Positions 7,593 to 10,135 of a DNA stretch of 10,135 nt are shown piece after piece; the stretch's first letter is position 1; every line of letters begins with the position of its first letter. The stretch is taken from assembly GCA_034696485.1 (NCBI GenBank), contig JAQIWT010001611.1, positions 1 to 10,135 of the forward strand, written 5' to 3'. The stretch is from Isohypsibius dastychi. Taxonomy: Eukaryota; Tardigrada; Eutardigrada; Parachela; Isohypsibiidae. The notes under the pieces were generated by a model that saw nothing but the letters and a program-made list of their open reading frames with translations, searched no databases and was not told the DNA's origin. A program made the position numbers and the translations under genes.

Positions 7593-7629
7593 TCAAATAC
7601 AGTTATCGATCCGTCTACGACAACCATAC

Positions 7630-9846
7630 TCATTGCTGGGCCACGTCCCCATGTTGGTCCATTCCATCAAAGTGGTTACCGAAATCGAAGCCCGCAGCCT
7701 GGTAGTCTACGTGACCGCCCGCGTTGGTTTGATGTCCTCCTGTCATACCTTCCGTCCCGTAGGTCATGTACGCAGCCTGTTGACCAGGGTAGAACTGAAA
7801 CCCAACTTGGTTCTGCATGTACATGCTTGGATCTTGCCCCATCATCTTCCTCTGCGAGTTGGGAGATAACTGTTGTGGATGATGGTGCGCGCCAACCGTC
7901 GTTATGCCATACGTATTGGGGTCGTACATCATGTTCTGATACGCCATTGGGTCAGCAGAGGCTGAGTACATGGCAGTAGTCATATCTGGGGCGGCGCCAA
8001 GCATGGGATACATATGACCATTCTGTGCGCCCGACGCCGGCATGGGAGATTTAGACCTCATCATCCAGTCCTGTGCGCCCCCACCCGCACCTTGCTGCGA
8101 TCCACTACCCTGATGGCTCGCAGCCGCCCCCCCTGTTGCCGAAGCCCCGCCTTGCTGGGCATAAATTGGCGGTGACTTTGAACGGTAATTCCAGTCCATC
8201 GCCATTGAAGCAGCAGCGCCACCCGTTGCATTCGACGGCGCTCCAGTCATCAAAGGATTGCGCATCGAACTCCAATCATATGGAGGCGCAGGGTAGCTCG
8301 AGCTGAGCACATTGTAACCCTGACCTCCTTGCGACATACCTTGTGCATCAAACATCATACCGCTCGCACCAGCCACTGCCGCCCCGTTCTCCCCGCCCTT
8401 AGTTTTCTTGCCTGATTTCTTCACTTTCTTGTTATCAGGCAGCTCCATGCCCTGAGGCGTCATCGCTGTTGGCCTGCCTGGCTCGGCAGCTGCAGCGGCA
8501 CTGCGCTTCTTTCCCTTTTTGCTTTTCTCTGCTGCGTCTCCACCAAACGATGATGACTGCATCGAGTTGTTATTGAGCGGCGGAGGAGGTGGCGGCATCC
8601 CTGATGTGGGACCTTGAGGGTAGTACATGGGCGAACCTTGTTGTTGATAGTACATTGTCGACTGAGCCCCCGAAGACGACGACGATACCGCTGCCGTCAT
8701 CGCAGCTGCCTGAGCAGGGTCAAGAAAGCCCGCATTAACTGCCGCTGCTGCGCGGGCGGCAATCCTTTCCTCCAGACGTCTCTTTGCCTTCTTGGTCTTG
8801 GGATACTTAATTATGGGAATGGAAGATTTTGGCGGGTCGGGGATCTTAACCGGGAGTGCCACGTTGGTGTCTGGATGCATGAGGCGGATGTGTCTTGCAC
8901 AGTTTGCCTGCTGGGTAAAACTCTTGTTGCACATCGGACATGCGTAAGGTCGCTCTCCAGTGTGAACACGAGCGTGTGTCTTCAGGCTGCCTTTGGTTAC
9001 AAATTCCTTCCCGCACAACTCACAGATGTATTGACCCATCTCACCAGGAACGGCCGGAATCATCTTTGCGATCGTCGGCAGAACGGGCGCAGGAATTGGT
9101 GCCACTTGACGATGGATTGGAACTGGTGCGTTGTGCTTATTCGATGAGAATTTGGTGGAACTTGGCATTGGTGGAGGGATCAGGGGCGGAGGAACAAACG
9201 CTTGGTGAGGCATCATCATTGGCATTGAACCAGACGGTGCAGAGGCAGCACTTGTTTCCTTTTTTGCCTTTTTTGCGCTGTTCTTTTCTGCCGATTTGGC
9301 CTCTCTACCTGCTGCCTTGGCAGCCTTTTGTTCCAATTTCTTTTGTCCCTTTTCTTGAGCTGCCTTCTCTTTCGCCTTCTGAGAGGCTTTCTTGACCTTT
9401 TCTTTTAATTTGGCATCCTTCTCAGCCCTTGCCTTAGCCTTTTTCTCGGCTTTGGCATCCTTTTCCGCAACTTTTGCCATCTGGGCTGCTAGAGACGCGG
9501 GAGGTGGAGGGACAAAGCCCATTGCGCCTGGGATGAACAATTTCAAGCCTGAGCCGTCATCCCGTGGTTTTTTTATGCGTGGTTTCTTGGGCTTGTCTAA
9601 ACCATCTTCGCCGCCTTCTTGCTTTTGCGTTTTTCGCTTAGCGTTCAATTGTTCATCTGTACCTGAGGAACCCTCACCTTTCGCGAGAGGCGTCTCGTCT
9701 TGATTGCCGTCACCAATTACGGCAGTCGATGTAATTGCCTGGGCTTGTGTCTCCGGTGCTGTAGACGCCAAATGACTCTCAACCGCATCGTCAGACGCTC
9801 CCGTGGCTGCCCCTGAGGCAACCTCCTCCGTGTCGGGATTCTCCAT
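7630..9846 (-). CDS. Two-finger C2H2 zinc-finger protein with low-complexity tails
   Basis: This is a 738-residue intronless frame. Two adjacent classical C2H2 fingers lie at residues 275-295 (C-x2-C-x12-H-x3-H) and 303-324 (C-x2-C-x12-H-x4-H), joined by the TGERPY linker typical of DNA-binding arrays. Before them are an acidic/Ala/Thr-rich start, a basic nuclear-localisation-like patch (85-95, KPKKPRIKKPR) and a Lys/Ala/Glu-rich stretch (about 126-199) likely to be a charged helix. Further basic patches occur at 350-360 and 441-448. The second half is rich in Gly, Met, Gln, Ser, Tyr and Ala, with a D-W-x-x-R-S-K-S-P motif duplicated within 523-602; it looks intrinsically disordered. A nuclear sequence-specific transcription factor is the likely role, and RNA binding is possible. 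Target and orthologue are not identifiable. The ATG has G at -3 and G at +4. The gene is convergent with p44, the stops being 148 bases apart. Confidence 0.9.
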   Translation of the reverse strand: MENPDTEEVASGAATGASDDAVESHLASTAPETQAQAITSTAVIGDGNQDETPLAKGEGSSGTDEQLNAKRKTQKQEGGEDGLDKPKKPRIKKPRDDGSGLKLFIPGAMGFVPPPPASLAAQMAKVAEKDAKAEKKAKARAEKDAKLKEKVKKASQKAKEKAAQEKGQKKLEQKAAKAAGREAKSAEKNSAKKAKKETSAASAPSGSMPMMMPHQAFVPPPLIPPPMPSSTKFSSNKHNAPVPIHRQVAPIPAPVLPTIAKMIPAVPGEMGQYICELCGKEFVTKGSLKTHARVHTGERPYACPMCNKSFTQQANCARHIRLMHPDTNVALPVKIPDPPKSSIPIIKYPKTKKAKRRLEERIAARAAAAVNAGFLDPAQAAAMTAAVSSSSSGAQSTMYYQQQGSPMYYPQGPTSGMPPPPPPLNNNSMQSSSFGGDAAEKSKKGKKRSAAAAAEPGRPTAMTPQGMELPDNKKVKKSGKKTKGGENGAAVAGASGMMFDAQGMSQGGQGYNVLSSSYPAPPYDWSSMRNPLMTGAPSNATGGAAASMAMDWNYRSKSPPIYAQQGGASATGGAAASHQGSGSQQGAGGGAQDWMMRSKSPMPASGAQNGHMYPMLGAAPDMTTAMYSASADPMAYQNMMYDPNTYGITTVGAHHHPQQLSPNSQRKMMGQDPSMYMQNQVGFQFYPGQQAAYMTYGTEGMTGGHQTNAGGHVDYQAAGFDFGNHFDGMDQHGDVAQQ
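8041..8280 (-). repeat. Internal protein repeat: ATGGAAAS + DWxxRSKSP modules
   Basis: Within the zinc-finger protein, residues 540-559 contain ATGGAAAS followed by DWNYRSKSP, and residues 570-601 contain ATGGAAAS followed by DWMMRSKSP. A degenerate third copy, DWSSMRNP, lies just before at 524-531. Nucleotide identity is limited, so the repetition is clearer in the protein than in the DNA. Confidence 0.8.
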
Positions 9847-10045
9847 GTCCCCTTTCTATTATTGACTCTTGCACTGAAAAACTCCGGGGCTGGATACTTC
9901 TGCGACAGTCGTTTCTATATGGGCAGGCACTGCTATATGCTCATAGTATCCTGAGGCTGGACCGTGCTGGAAATTAGCAGACCGCTCGCTTTCTATACTG
10001 GGAAGTAAGAGCCGAACGAGTACAACCACCGAACGCCGCGACGAA

Positions 10046-10135
10046 ATGAAGCGAGGGGTGTCTCAAGCCTGTGTGAAATACAAGTGCCTCCTTGAGAAAA
10101 ACGCAGGCTTCCGCCAGGCTAGCTGTATCTCCCGT
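10046..10135 (+). CDS. Possible 5' end of a divergent gene, cut by the window edge
   Basis: An ATG at 10046-10048 with G at -3 opens a frame that stays open for 30 codons to the end of the window, beginning MKRGVSQACVKYK. The same frame is stop-free back to 9947 (63 codons in all), which is modest support for coding. The frame would be divergent from the zinc-finger gene, with about 200 bases between start codons. That matches the spacing of the other divergent pair. The peptide is basic and Cys-containing and is too short to assign to a family; chance openness remains possible. Confidence 0.3.
   Translation, partial: MKRGVSQACVKYKCLLEKNAGFRQASCISR

Noticed and set aside
8614-9703. Three plus-strand frames (8614-9147, 8940-9395, 9392-9703) inside the zinc-finger gene
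   Set aside because: They lie antisense to a clearly coding C2H2 protein with intact fingers and have no recognisable features of their own.

Overview
This window is nuclear DNA from a eukaryote, probably a unicellular protist with compact, intron-poor genes. It carries a TFIIH p44/Ssl1 subunit, a VHS-GAT trafficking adaptor, an N-acylated leucine-rich-repeat protein, a probable GPI-anchored surface protein and a classical C2H2 zinc-finger protein. None of these is prokaryotic in style. Each long reading frame runs from ATG to stop without an obligatory intron, and several ATGs have a purine at -3. Intergenic DNA is visibly AT-richer than the coding DNA. Two weak hints point towards a stramenopile-type protist: the 'LP-x-EL' tail of the LRR protein and a short motif in the small hypothetical protein. 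I cannot fix the lineage from this sequence.

Layout, left to right. Positions 1-852 are AT-rich flank with no convincing gene. An LRR protein lies at 853-2331 (+). A spacer of about 0.9 kb follows, containing a TCGTG microsatellite and possibly a 5' exon. A VHS-GAT adaptor lies at 3250-4716 (+), convergent with a cysteine-rich, probably GPI-anchored protein at 4854-5444 (-). A small unrecognised protein at 5653-6093 (-) is divergent from the TFIIH p44 subunit at 6291-7481 (+). The p44 gene is convergent with a large two-finger C2H2 protein at 7630-9846 (-). A frame open from an ATG at 10046 to the window edge may be the start of another gene.

The genes do not form a pathway. They cover membrane-associated signalling or scaffolding, endosomal ubiquitin-cargo sorting, the cell surface, transcription/DNA repair, and DNA or RNA binding. 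What they share is tight packing: convergent 3' ends about 140-150 bp apart and a divergent 5' pair about 200 bp apart.

I found no mobile element, viral gene, CRISPR array, RNA gene or evident new multi-gene system. The points worth a second look are within genes: a duplicated adaptor motif in the VHS protein, a duplicated C-terminal module in the zinc-finger protein, an acylated LRR protein with a SOCS/F-box-like tail, the unresolved 5' end of the VHS gene, and two weakly supported small or partial genes.
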